Of a stretch of 64,000 bases of DNA, positions 1 to 6,641 are shown one piece after another. Both the position numbers and the translations under genes were made by a program. Source of the DNA: Planctomycetota bacterium (GTDB lineage Bacteria > Planctomycetota > MHYJ01 > JACPTZ01); NCBI GenBank assembly GCA_016192525.1, contig JACPTZ010000214.1, forward strand, positions 25,138-89,137, written 5' to 3'. Positions within the stretch are counted from its first letter, which is position 1. The number at the start of each line of letters is the position of its first letter. The notes beneath the pieces are model-generated. The model worked only from the letters and a program-made list of their open reading frames with translations. It had not been told where the DNA came from and ran no database searches.

Positions 1-1
1 G

Positions 2-499
2 AAACAGATGCGCGTCGTCAAGTTCACCGAGTACGCCGCGGAAAAGGTGCGCACGCTCTACCTGTCGGCCGGCGATCTCCGCGCCCGCTGGGCCGATCCC
101 GAGAAGCGTCGGGGGATCCTCGAGCAACTGGCCGAGCGGGGGATCGATTTCGACGCCCTCGCGGCGTCGGCCAACCAGCCCGACGCGGACCCGTTCGACC
201 TGCTCTGCCACCTCGCCTTTAACGCCCCGCTCCGGACGCGTCGCGAGAGGGCGGATCGGTTGCGCCGGGAGAAGAAGGATTTCTTCGACCGCTACGGCCC
301 GCAGGCGCGTGAGGTCCTGGGCGATCTCCTCGAGAAATACGCGGCGCACGGCGAGGCGCAGTTCGTTCTGCCGGACGCGATCAAGGTGCCGCCCATCTCG
401 GAGCGCGGCACGGTCCCGGAGATCGCCGCCCTCTTCGGCGGCGCGGAGCAGTTGCGGCAGGCGGTGAACGAGTTGCAGACGTTGCTCTATGCGGCGTAG
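2..499 (+). CDS. hsdR: Type I restriction enzyme R subunit, C-terminal fragment (5' end outside window)
   Basis: The frame is open from the first bases of the window, so this is the 3' end of a longer gene and the ATG at 8 need not be the start. The 165 visible residues resemble the C-terminal helical domain of EcoEI/EcoR124-type HsdR subunits (phrases such as VRTLYLSAGDLRARW and LAERGIDFDAL). That domain docks the DNA translocase/endonuclease subunit onto the HsdM/HsdS core. The nuclease and helicase motifs would lie upstream and cannot be checked. The gene is followed by hsdM on the same strand, as expected for an hsdRMS operon. Confidence 0.8.
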   Translation, partial: KQMRVVKFTEYAAEKVRTLYLSAGDLRARWADPEKRRGILEQLAERGIDFDALAASANQPDADPFDLLCHLAFNAPLRTRRERADRLRREKKDFFDRYGPQAREVLGDLLEKYAAHGEAQFVLPDAIKVPPISERGTVPEIAALFGGAEQLRQAVNELQTLLYAA

Positions 500-617
500 C
501 CGGACGCCGTTCGTAGTGCGCCCGTCAGGGCGCGTTGTTTCTGTTGTTGTCTCTGTTTCTTGCTTCTGTTTCTTGCTTCTGTTGTTGTTCCCTCTGAGTC
601 TTCATCGGAGTCCGTGG
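500..617. repeat. Low-complexity pyrimidine-rich spacer between hsdR and hsdM
   Basis: From about 528 to 600 the spacer is a degenerate tandem run of units such as TTCTGTTTCTTGC and CTGTTGTTG. On the minus strand these read as purine-rich CAAGAAACAG and AACAACAG units. Similar purine-rich runs occur at 11700-11790, 20303-20340, 29032-29046 and 63017-63066. An open frame continuous with hsdM runs through it from 489, but its predicted residues are a hydrophobic artefact of the repeat, not a signal peptide. Confidence 0.6.
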
Positions 618-2132
618 ATGGCCCAAGCCCCGCCCCCCACCACCGCCCAGTCCCTCGGCAGCCTCGTCAAGTCCGCCCGTGACATCATGCGGAAGGACAA
701 GGGACTGAACGGCGACCTCGACCGCCTCCCGATGCTGACGTGGGTCCTCTTCCTCAAGTTCCTCGACGACATCGAGCGAACCCGCGAACAGGAGGCGGTG
801 ATGGCCGGGAAACGCCACCGCCACGCCATCGAGTCCCCGTACCGCTGGCGCGACTGGGCCGCGAAGCCCGACGGCATCACCGGCGACGCCCTCATCTCCT
901 TCGTCAACAGCGAGGAGGCCGTCCGCCCCGACGGCAAGCGCGGACCCGGACTCTTCGCGCATCTGCGGGGCCTCCAAGGCGCCGAGGGGGGCGACCGCCG
1001 CGATGTTGTCGCCGCCGTCTTCCGCGGCACCGTGAACCGGATGATCAACGGCTACCTCCTTCGCGACGTGATCAACAAGGTCGACGCCATCCACTTCACC
1101 TCGAACGAGGAGATCCACACCCTCGGCCACCTCTACGAATCGATGCTCAAGGAGATGCGCGACGCCGCCGGCGACAGCGGCGAATTCTACACCCCGCGCC
1201 CCGTGGTGCGGTTCATGGTGGAGGTCGCCGGTCCCCGGCTCGGGGAAACCGTCCTCGATCCCGCCTGCGGGACGGGCGGGTTCCTCGTGGAATCGTATCG
1301 CCATTTTGAAAAGCAGTGCAAGACCGTCCAGGACCGGCGCGTTCTGCAGAGGGAAAGCCTGCGCGGCGGGGAGGCCAAGCCGCTCCCGTACCTCCTCGCG
1401 CAGATGAATCTCCTCCTGCACGGCCTCGAATCGCCGGAGATCGATCCCGGAAACAGCCTCCGCCACAATCTCAAGGAGATCGGCGATCGCGACCGCGTGG
1501 ACGTCGTCCTCACGAATCCCCCCTTCGGCGGCGAGGAGGAACGCGGCGTCCTCTCCAACTTCCCGGAGGACAAGCAGACCGCGGAAACGGCGCTTCTGTT
1601 CCTCCAATTGATCATGCGGAAACTCCGGCGCGGCTCGAAACCGGGCCGGGCGGGGGTGGTGGTCCCGAACGGGACGCTCTTCGGGGACGGCGTCTGCGCC
1701 CGGATCAAGGAGGAACTGCTGCGCGAGTTCAACCTCCACACCATCGTGCGTCTCCCGAACGGCGTGTTCGCCCCGTACACGAGCATCCCCACGAACCTGC
1801 TCTTCTTCGACCGCTCCGGTCCCACGAAGGAAGTCTGGTACTACGAGCAACCGCTCCCGGAGGGGCGCAAGAACTACACGAAGACGCAGCCGCTCCAGTA
1901 CGAGGAGTTCGCCGGGTGCCTCGCCTGGTGGAAGAAGCGGAAGGAGACCGAGCGGGCGTGGCGGGTTCCGGCTGCAGAACTGCTCGCCGCCGGCTGCAAC
2001 CTGGACCGGAAGAACCCGCGGGCGAAGGAGGACCTGGAGCACCTCCCGCCGGAGCAACTGGTGGAGGGCATCATCGCGAAGGAGCGTCGGATCCTGGAGA
2101 TCATGGAGGAGGTTCGGGGGATGGTGAAGTAG
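618..2132 (+). CDS. hsdM: Type I DNA methyltransferase, M subunit
   Basis: This is the N6-adenine methyltransferase subunit of a type I restriction-modification system, acting with HsdS and HsdR. The 504 residues from the ATG at 618 begin MAQAPPPTTAQSLGSLVKSA, leading into the N-terminal HsdM helical domain (WVLFLKFLDDIE). The SAM-binding motif I DPACGTGGF begins at D214 and the catalytic motif IV NPPF at N300. The start at 618 is preferred because the frame upstream is low-complexity repeat. It is followed by a palindrome array and a damaged DUF1016 gene before hsdS. The methyltransferase itself looks intact. Confidence 0.9.
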   Translation: MAQAPPPTTAQSLGSLVKSARDIMRKDKGLNGDLDRLPMLTWVLFLKFLDDIERTREQEAVMAGKRHRHAIESPYRWRDWAAKPDGITGDALISFVNSEEAVRPDGKRGPGLFAHLRGLQGAEGGDRRDVVAAVFRGTVNRMINGYLLRDVINKVDAIHFTSNEEIHTLGHLYESMLKEMRDAAGDSGEFYTPRPVVRFMVEVAGPRLGETVLDPACGTGGFLVESYRHFEKQCKTVQDRRVLQRESLRGGEAKPLPYLLAQMNLLLHGLESPEIDPGNSLRHNLKEIGDRDRVDVVLTNPPFGGEEERGVLSNFPEDKQTAETALLFLQLIMRKLRRGSKPGRAGVVVPNGTLFGDGVCARIKEELLREFNLHTIVRLPNGVFAPYTSIPTNLLFFDRSGPTKEVWYYEQPLPEGRKNYTKTQPLQYEEFAGCLAWWKKRKETERAWRVPAAELLAAGCNLDRKNPRAKEDLEHLPPEQLVEGIIAKERRILEIMEEVRGMVK

Positions 2133-2170
2133 GGGGACAAGCTATGAAGCGGGAGATTGCGGCTAAGAAC

Positions 2171-2230
2171 CTATCTCAGTAGATGTCCTGCTCGCAGGGG
2201 CACGGCGGCGCCGTGCCCCTACTGAGATGG
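2171..2230. repeat. Nested inverted repeat 13 bp inside the hsdM-hsdS spacer
   Basis: An outer 12-nt inverted repeat (2171-2182 with 2219-2230, one mismatch) encloses an inner perfect 12-nt pair (2196-2207 with 2209-2220, GGGGCACGG against CCGTGCCCC). It lacks a T tract, so it is not a standard terminator. It marks the left end of the palindrome array that fills this spacer. Confidence 0.7.
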
Positions 2231-2239
2231 GCTCGAAAC

Positions 2240-3026
2240 GAAGGAGCCGAGGATATCAATGAGACTGCAAAGCCGACCGGGATGTGCAATGGCCGATGAG
2301 ACGAGTCCGAGCCGCGGAGCGCCGATGGATTCGAGCCCACGGCGCAAACCGTGGGTACGACCCACCGCATTCCCATCGCCGGCCCCGGAGGGGGGGCAGG
2401 GAAGACACGCTGCGGTGAAGGCACAGTCGCACCCCCCAGCGTGCCTTTCTGCCGCCTCCTGCGGAGGCCGGCACCCCTCGTCCCGCATCACACCCACGGC
2501 TTGCGCCGTGGGCTACGATCTGGCGCGCCCTTCGGGCGCTACAGAAGCGCACACGTTTCCCGGATCCCCTGTGGTGAGGCTCCTCTGCTCCGGCTGGGAG
2601 ACTCCTCAGACATCGTCTGAGGAACCGGAGGTCCGGACGAGATGCCCGACGCCGTCGGGCAAATCGAGGGATGAGAAATGGCAGACACCGTCTGCGGAAT
2701 CTTCGCGTCACCGGGCGCCCCGGAGGGGCGCAAAGAGAATAGCCCAGGGCAAGCCCCGAGCGAAGCGAGGGGCGCAGCCCTGGGTTGCTCGCACCCCAAA
2801 ACATCAAGCCCCGGAGGGGCGGCAGAGTCGTTGCACGCGCCGCCGCTTCTGTCGCCCCTCCGGGGCTGGATTCCGGTTGCGCCGCAGTACCGGGGGTTTC
2901 ACCCCCTCCGCCTCCGCCCCTCGGGCTACGGCGGACAGGGGCTATTGTCTCTCCGCCCCTTCGGGGCGGGTCGTGCGGCGTCTTCGCGCCCTTCTCTCGG
3001 GCAGGCCGAACAGGTCCGTCACCCCC
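2240..3026. repeat. Array of short intergenic palindromes, no convincing gene
   Basis: This roughly 790-bp stretch is a chain of short stem-loops. Examples are CCCACGGCGCAAACCGTGGG near 2337, its relative CCCACGG..CCGTGGG near 2493, GCGCCCTTCGGGCGC near 2524, CCTCAGACATCGTCTGAGG near 2604, CCCGACGCCGTCGGG near 2644, GCAGACACCGTCTGC near 2690 and AGCCCCGGAGGGGCGGC near 2811. Stem-paired units follow one another separated by 10-40 nt. The open frames that cross it on both strands are arginine/proline-rich and have no recognisable domain, so I call no gene. It looks like accumulated mobile or expandable palindromic units inside a restriction operon. Confidence 0.7.
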
Positions 3027-3179
3027 TGCGCGTTGGACGCCCTTCCCAACCAGGTCCTCGCCACCGAGTACCGCCTGCGTCTCCCGGACGAGAAGATGCT
3101 TGCCGCGGAACGGGTCCGGATCCGCCATCGGCTGGATCGTCGTTTCCTCGCGCCGACGAGGAAGGGGGCAAGACGATGA
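3027..3179 (+). pseudogene. C-terminal remnant of a DUF1016 / YhcG-type nuclease gene
   Basis: The last ~50 codons in this frame read LDALPNQVLATEYRLRLPDE and onward to a stop at 3177-3179. This resembles the extreme C-terminus of DUF1016 (YhcG, PDDEXK-like) proteins, which are often encoded between hsdM and hsdS in type I loci. The stop overlaps the hsdS start in an ATGA arrangement, as for a true operon neighbour. Everything upstream in the frame is palindrome-array sequence, so the N-terminal ~300 residues are missing. I infer that array growth or insertion replaced the body of the gene. The family call rests on memory of the motif. Confidence 0.5.
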
Positions 3180-4324
3180 GCGGGAAATGGCCCACGGTGC
3201 GGTTGGGGGAGGTGATGACGCCGGTGGAGCGACCCGAATCACCCTTCCTCGGCACAGCCTATCGCCAACTCGGCGTCAGGCTTTGGGGCGAGGGCGCCTA
3301 CGAGCGGGAACCGATTGACGGCGGTGCGACGAAGTACCACACACTATCGCGAGTCGAGGCGGACGACATCGTTGTGAACAAGATATGGGCGCGAAACGGG
3401 AGCGTTGCCGTCGTTCAGGCCCCCCTCGCGGGTTGCTTTGTGAGTGGCGAGTTTCCGACATTCTCGGCCGACCGGCGGACGCTTCTCCCGCGATGGATCC
3501 ACTGGCTCACGAAAACACCCGTCTTCTGGGCTCAATGCGACGAGAAGTCACAGGGGACAAGTGGCAAGAACCGCATCAAGCCGGAACAGTTCCTGAGCGT
3601 GACAATCCCCCTCCCCCCGCCGGCGGAGCAGCGCCGGATCGTGGCGCGGATCGAGGAACTGGCCGCCAGGATCGCCGAGGCGCGCGCCCTCCGCGAGCAG
3701 GCCGTTGAGGAGACCGAGGCGCTCTGCCGCGGGATCATCGCCCGCGATCCCACCTCCAAGCCGACTCCGATGCGAGAACTTGTTCAACTGCGCCAGCCCG
3801 ACGTGACGGTGCTGCCAGACGGGTCATACCAGTTTGCCGGTGTCTACTGTTTCGGACGTGGAGTGTTCCGCGCGCAGACGAAGACCGGCATCGAGTTTGC
3901 CTATCGGAAACTGACTCGGCTGAGAGCGAGAGATTTCGTGTATCCGAAGCTCATGGCATGGGAAGGTGCGCTCGGGGTTGTACCTCCGGAGTGTGACGGG
4001 TGCGTTGTCTCGACCGAGTTCCCTGTCTTCCAAGTCCATGAAGACCGCGTCTATGCGGAGGTCTTGGACACCTACTTCAGGACGCCCGCTGTCTGGCCGG
4101 CGCTTTCCGGCGCAAGCACGGGAACGAATGTCCGCAGGCGGCGCCTCAATCCGGACGATTTTCTGAACTACAAGATGCCCTTGCCTTCCCGTCGGACGCA
4201 GGACCGACTGCGCAAGGTGAGGGCGCGGACTGGCGCGCTAGCGCCGTGGCATTCCGAAACCGCCACCGCCCTCCACGCCCTCCTCCCCGCCGTGCTCGAC
4301 CGCGCGTTCAAGGGAGACCTGTGA
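3176..4324 (+). CDS. hsdS: Type I restriction specificity subunit
   Basis: HsdS recognises the bipartite DNA target of the type I enzyme. The 382 residues start at the ATG at 3176, overlapping the upstream stop. There are two target-recognition domains: residues 1 to about 150, ending at a PLPPPAEQRRIVARIEEL stretch typical of the first conserved helical spacer, and about 205 to 345, ending PLPSRRTQDRLRKV. The C-terminal helix is HALLPAVLDRAFKGDL. The length is normal for a two-TRD subunit, so specificity is probably intact even though the spacer gene upstream is damaged. The stop overlaps the GTG of the next gene (GTGA). Confidence 0.85.
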   Translation: MSGKWPTVRLGEVMTPVERPESPFLGTAYRQLGVRLWGEGAYEREPIDGGATKYHTLSRVEADDIVVNKIWARNGSVAVVQAPLAGCFVSGEFPTFSADRRTLLPRWIHWLTKTPVFWAQCDEKSQGTSGKNRIKPEQFLSVTIPLPPPAEQRRIVARIEELAARIAEARALREQAVEETEALCRGIIARDPTSKPTPMRELVQLRQPDVTVLPDGSYQFAGVYCFGRGVFRAQTKTGIEFAYRKLTRLRARDFVYPKLMAWEGALGVVPPECDGCVVSTEFPVFQVHEDRVYAEVLDTYFRTPAVWPALSGASTGTNVRRRRLNPDDFLNYKMPLPSRRTQDRLRKVRARTGALAPWHSETATALHALLPAVLDRAFKGDL

Positions 4325-4593
4325 AGCCCGCCCCCACGGATCGTCAGGGCCAGTTCCTGGCCTATATCCACAACTACAGCCTCTTGAACGGCCGACCGCC
4401 GGCCGAGGCGGACATGCAGCGGTTCTTCCAGGTGTCACCGCCGAGCGTGCATCAGATGGTGCTCACGCTGGAGCGCCGTGGGTTCATTCGCCGCGTCCCC
4501 GGTGCCGCGCGCCGCATCACCCTGCTCGTGACAGATGGGTCACTGCCTCCCCTGCAGCCTCATCAATTCCGCAACAAGCGGGAAGAACCCTGA
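4321..4593 (+). CDS. Small LexA-like winged-helix DNA-binding protein
   Basis: This 90-residue protein starts at GTG 4321, overlapping the hsdS stop by four bases. Residues 5-68 resemble the N-terminal winged helix of LexA: TDRQGQFLAYIHNYS, then PPAEADMQRFF, the recognition segment SPPSVHQMVLTLERRGFI and a wing R-PGAARRI. The LexA autoproteolytic domain is absent. Translational coupling to hsdS suggests it belongs to the restriction operon, perhaps as a regulator of it. That role is inferred from position only. Confidence 0.6.
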   Translation: MKPAPTDRQGQFLAYIHNYSLLNGRPPAEADMQRFFQVSPPSVHQMVLTLERRGFIRRVPGAARRITLLVTDGSLPPLQPHQFRNKREEP

Positions 4594-4638
4594 CATCCGG
4601 ACGGTCGTCAGTCCACAACCAATCACGGAGGACTGGTC

Positions 4639-5025
4639 ATGGAAGATCCCTTTGCCCCTGAAACTCCCGATCCAGAAGGGCGCCACAAGTTCCACTTCGA
4701 CAAGGCGGGTAGGGCGCTCGACGAACAGTATCGAGAGGGCCTTGGGACTCACGAAATCCTCCGCCTGCAAGCCCGATATATCTTTGAGGCCGCTCGTTGT
4801 GCCTCCGGGTGGCTTTCGGAGGATCTTCGCATTCGCCGCTACCGGCTGCTCTGTGAGCAGGAGAAGATGCGCCTGAGCTCCGCGGAGGCGAGCAAGCAAC
4901 TCGTCGACGAGATCCGGCGACTCAAGGAGTCGTCGGATCGCCGGCAAACGTGGCTCGTCATCGGCACGTGGGTTCTTGCGGCGGCCACGATCGCGCTGGG
5001 CTGGATCGAGCACGCTAAACTGTGA
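4639..5025 (+). CDS. Hypothetical protein with C-terminal membrane anchor
   Basis: This protein of 128 residues starts at ATG 4639 behind a GGAGG-like site (CACGGAGGACTGGTC). The body is charged and helical, with a likely coiled region about 75-100 (EKMRLSSAEASKQLVDEIRR). It ends in one membrane segment about 105-122 (WLVIGTWVLAAATIALGW). I do not recognise the family. It is the last gene of the rightward run that starts with hsdR; the next genes are on the opposite strand and convergent. Confidence 0.55.
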   Translation: MEDPFAPETPDPEGRHKFHFDKAGRALDEQYREGLGTHEILRLQARYIFEAARCASGWLSEDLRIRRYRLLCEQEKMRLSSAEASKQLVDEIRRLKESSDRRQTWLVIGTWVLAAATIALGWIEHAKL

Positions 5026-5092
5026 GAACTCGTCGCGGCGGTGACGCTTCCCCCCGCCATGATCGACCGGGTTCCCTGTCGTGAGCCCCCGC

Positions 5093-5494
5093 TCAGAGTA
5101 GAAATTTCTCGATCCGTGCGCCCGAGATCGGGATCCGGAAGCACTCTCCCGGCTTCGCCGTGCGTGCCGCTTCCAGGATCGCGTCCCAGAGATGAAGGAG
5201 GCGACTCGCCTGCTCCCGCGGAGAGATGCTCATGTATCCCTTGGCGAGGAGGAAGATGTTCAGCCCGGTTTGCCGGAGGATCTCGCGCTGGGCGGGCGGC
5301 TTGTGAATGCGATCGAGCGAAATGACGAACCACCCGCCCCTGCGGGCGAGATCTCTTATCCAGACGATGTCCCCAGGGTCCTTGGAGAACTCCTCCAGAA
5401 GGTGGCGAACCTCGCATGACTCCTCCTCGAGGATCCGCAGGGCCTGCGCCAGACGCGGCGAGAGGCAATTGTCGATGAGGACCTTGATCTTCAC
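5093..5494 (-). CDS. VapC45-like PIN-domain toxin of a toxin-antitoxin pair
   Basis: This protein of 133 residues is read from GTG 5494, whose GTGA overlaps the stop of the upstream antitoxin gene. It opens with KIKVLIDNCLSPRLAQAL, giving the first acidic residue of a PIN-like fold. Later come DPGDIVWI and WFVISLDR, the pattern of the VapC45/DUF5615-type PIN-like domain. These proteins are predicted ribonuclease toxins. The gene pairs with the DUF433-type antitoxin on its 5' side. The tight four-base overlap with antitoxin first is the normal order. Targets cannot be told from the sequence. Confidence 0.65.
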   Translation of the reverse strand: MKIKVLIDNCLSPRLAQALRILEEESCEVRHLLEEFSKDPGDIVWIRDLARRGGWFVISLDRIHKPPAQREILRQTGLNIFLLAKGYMSISPREQASRLLHLWDAILEAARTAKPGECFRIPISGARIEKFLL

Positions 5495-6189
5495 GCCGCG
5501 AGCGATTCCTCGAAACGCACGGCATCCCGCACGGCGCGAACGGGGATCCCGTACCAGCCCGCGACGAGCGACTCGGAGTGGCCGCCCCGCACCGCTTCGG
5601 AAAGCACGATCGTCGGGACCGACTTCGTCTCCACGATCGGGGCCCCGAAGGAACGCGCCGGATCGATCACCACGCAGCGGTCGCGCCCCGTCGGCCACCA
5701 CCTCTGCGGATCGCGGGCGCCAAAATCCAGATTCTCCAAGAAGGGATCGAGGAGTCGATGGAAGTGGAGTTGATGACTCACAAGGTCCAAGAGCGCCCGA
5801 TCCTCGGTGGGAAGCAAGGCATCCAGGAGCAGGGTGCGGCCGAGCGTCACGAATCGCTGGGTGCAGAAGGGGTGATTCGTGCGCAGTTCTTCGGCGGCCT
5901 TTTTCCCCACGTCATGGATCGTGGTCCAGGCGACCCGGCGCGACCTCAACTGGTCGACCACGAACACCTCAAGAAGATCGAGGAAACTCAGGCATACGCC
6001 CCCATCAGTCGTGCCGATGTCCGCGCGCCAGACGGGAGGACGATCGACACGGCCCTTTCCGTAATCGTAGTGATAGCCGGCGATCCACCGCCTCACACGC
6101 CCCAGGGAAACGCCGGTGAGGCGAGCCGCCTCCGGGATCGTGTAGATTCCGATTCCGAGGATCGACGGCGTCTCTTTCGAGTTCGTCAT
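5491..6189 (-). CDS. VapB45-like (DUF433-type) antitoxin with N-terminal HTH
   Basis: This protein of 232 residues starts at ATG 6189; the longer open frame upstream has no plausible start context. The N-terminus (YTIPEAARLTGVSLGRVRRW) is a MerR-like helix-turn-helix. A central part (LSFLDLLEVFVVDQLRSRRV) is typical of DUF433 antitoxins. The C-terminal region (LVAGWYGIPVRAVRDAVRFE) probably holds the DUF433 helix that contacts the toxin. It overlaps the toxin start by four bases. Autoregulation of the pair through the HTH is expected from the family but no operator was identified. Confidence 0.65.
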   Translation of the reverse strand: MTNSKETPSILGIGIYTIPEAARLTGVSLGRVRRWIAGYHYDYGKGRVDRPPVWRADIGTTDGGVCLSFLDLLEVFVVDQLRSRRVAWTTIHDVGKKAAEELRTNHPFCTQRFVTLGRTLLLDALLPTEDRALLDLVSHQLHFHRLLDPFLENLDFGARDPQRWWPTGRDRCVVIDPARSFGAPIVETKSVPTIVLSEAVRGGHSESLVAGWYGIPVRAVRDAVRFEESLAA

Positions 6190-6309
6190 GCGGGATTCCG
6201 CGGGAGGAGAGTGATGGCGTTGATGCTCTTGCCAGGGCACGAGAACAGTAACACGAGGGGGCGGAAGTGTCAATCTCGCTCGGGAACGTCGATCCCGGTG
6301 TCGCCTGCT
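6190..6309. other. Intergenic gap upstream of the antitoxin, no gene seen
   Basis: About 120 bp between the divergent antitoxin start and a decayed gene fragment. I see no clear promoter hexamers for the antitoxin and no conserved structure. Confidence 0.4.
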
Positions 6310-6447
6310 CGGAATCCCGTTACCGGCTGCGTGAAGGTCAGACGCGGATGCGAGCACTGCTACACCGAGCGACTCTCCGGGCGACTTCGGGGAAAGCCCG
6401 GGCGTCCGTTCGGGCAGGGGTTCGATCCGAGGCAGGCACATCGTTGA
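6310..6447 (+). pseudogene. Remnant of a DUF5131 (phage Gp37/Gp68-type) gene
   Basis: The frame at 6310-6447 reads RNPVTGCVKVRRGCEHCYTE and continues to a stop at 6445. This matches the N-terminal signature of DUF5131 (Gp37/Gp68) proteins, WNPVTGC.KVS.GC..CYAE, including the cysteine motif. The upstream codons do not give the usual start in the same frame (a related-looking MSISLGNVDP start at 6267 is in another frame), and the gene stops after about 45 codons of an expected 230 or more. I call it a frameshifted, truncated remnant. Confidence 0.55.
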
Positions 6448-6531
6448 ACTCCGGATCAAGGCAGGCGAGAACTTCGTCAGCGGAACTCGACGCCTGATCC
6501 AGACCTTCCACCTCCGCACTCACCGAAAACA

Positions 6532-6560
6532 TTGACCTGGTTATCGTATCCCGGTATGGT
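6532..6560 (+). promoter_or_regulatory. Sigma-70-type promoter for the exported-protein genes
   Basis: TTGACC (6532-6537) and TATGGT (6555-6560) are separated by 17 bp, each with one or two mismatches to consensus. They lie about 80 bp before the ATG at 6642, in a locally AT-richer stretch. Confidence 0.55.
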
Positions 6561-6641
6561 AGCCGTAGGGAAAGGGAACAGCCTGGCGCCCCTGGATGCG
6601 CCAAGGCCGCCGCCGCCGACACGTGTCGAAGGAGCATCTCC

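Noticed and set aside
489..617. Hydrophobic N-terminal extension of HsdM from ATG 489
   Set aside because: The extension is encoded by a simple repeat, and HsdM proteins are cytoplasmic; the ATG at 618 gives the normal N-terminus.
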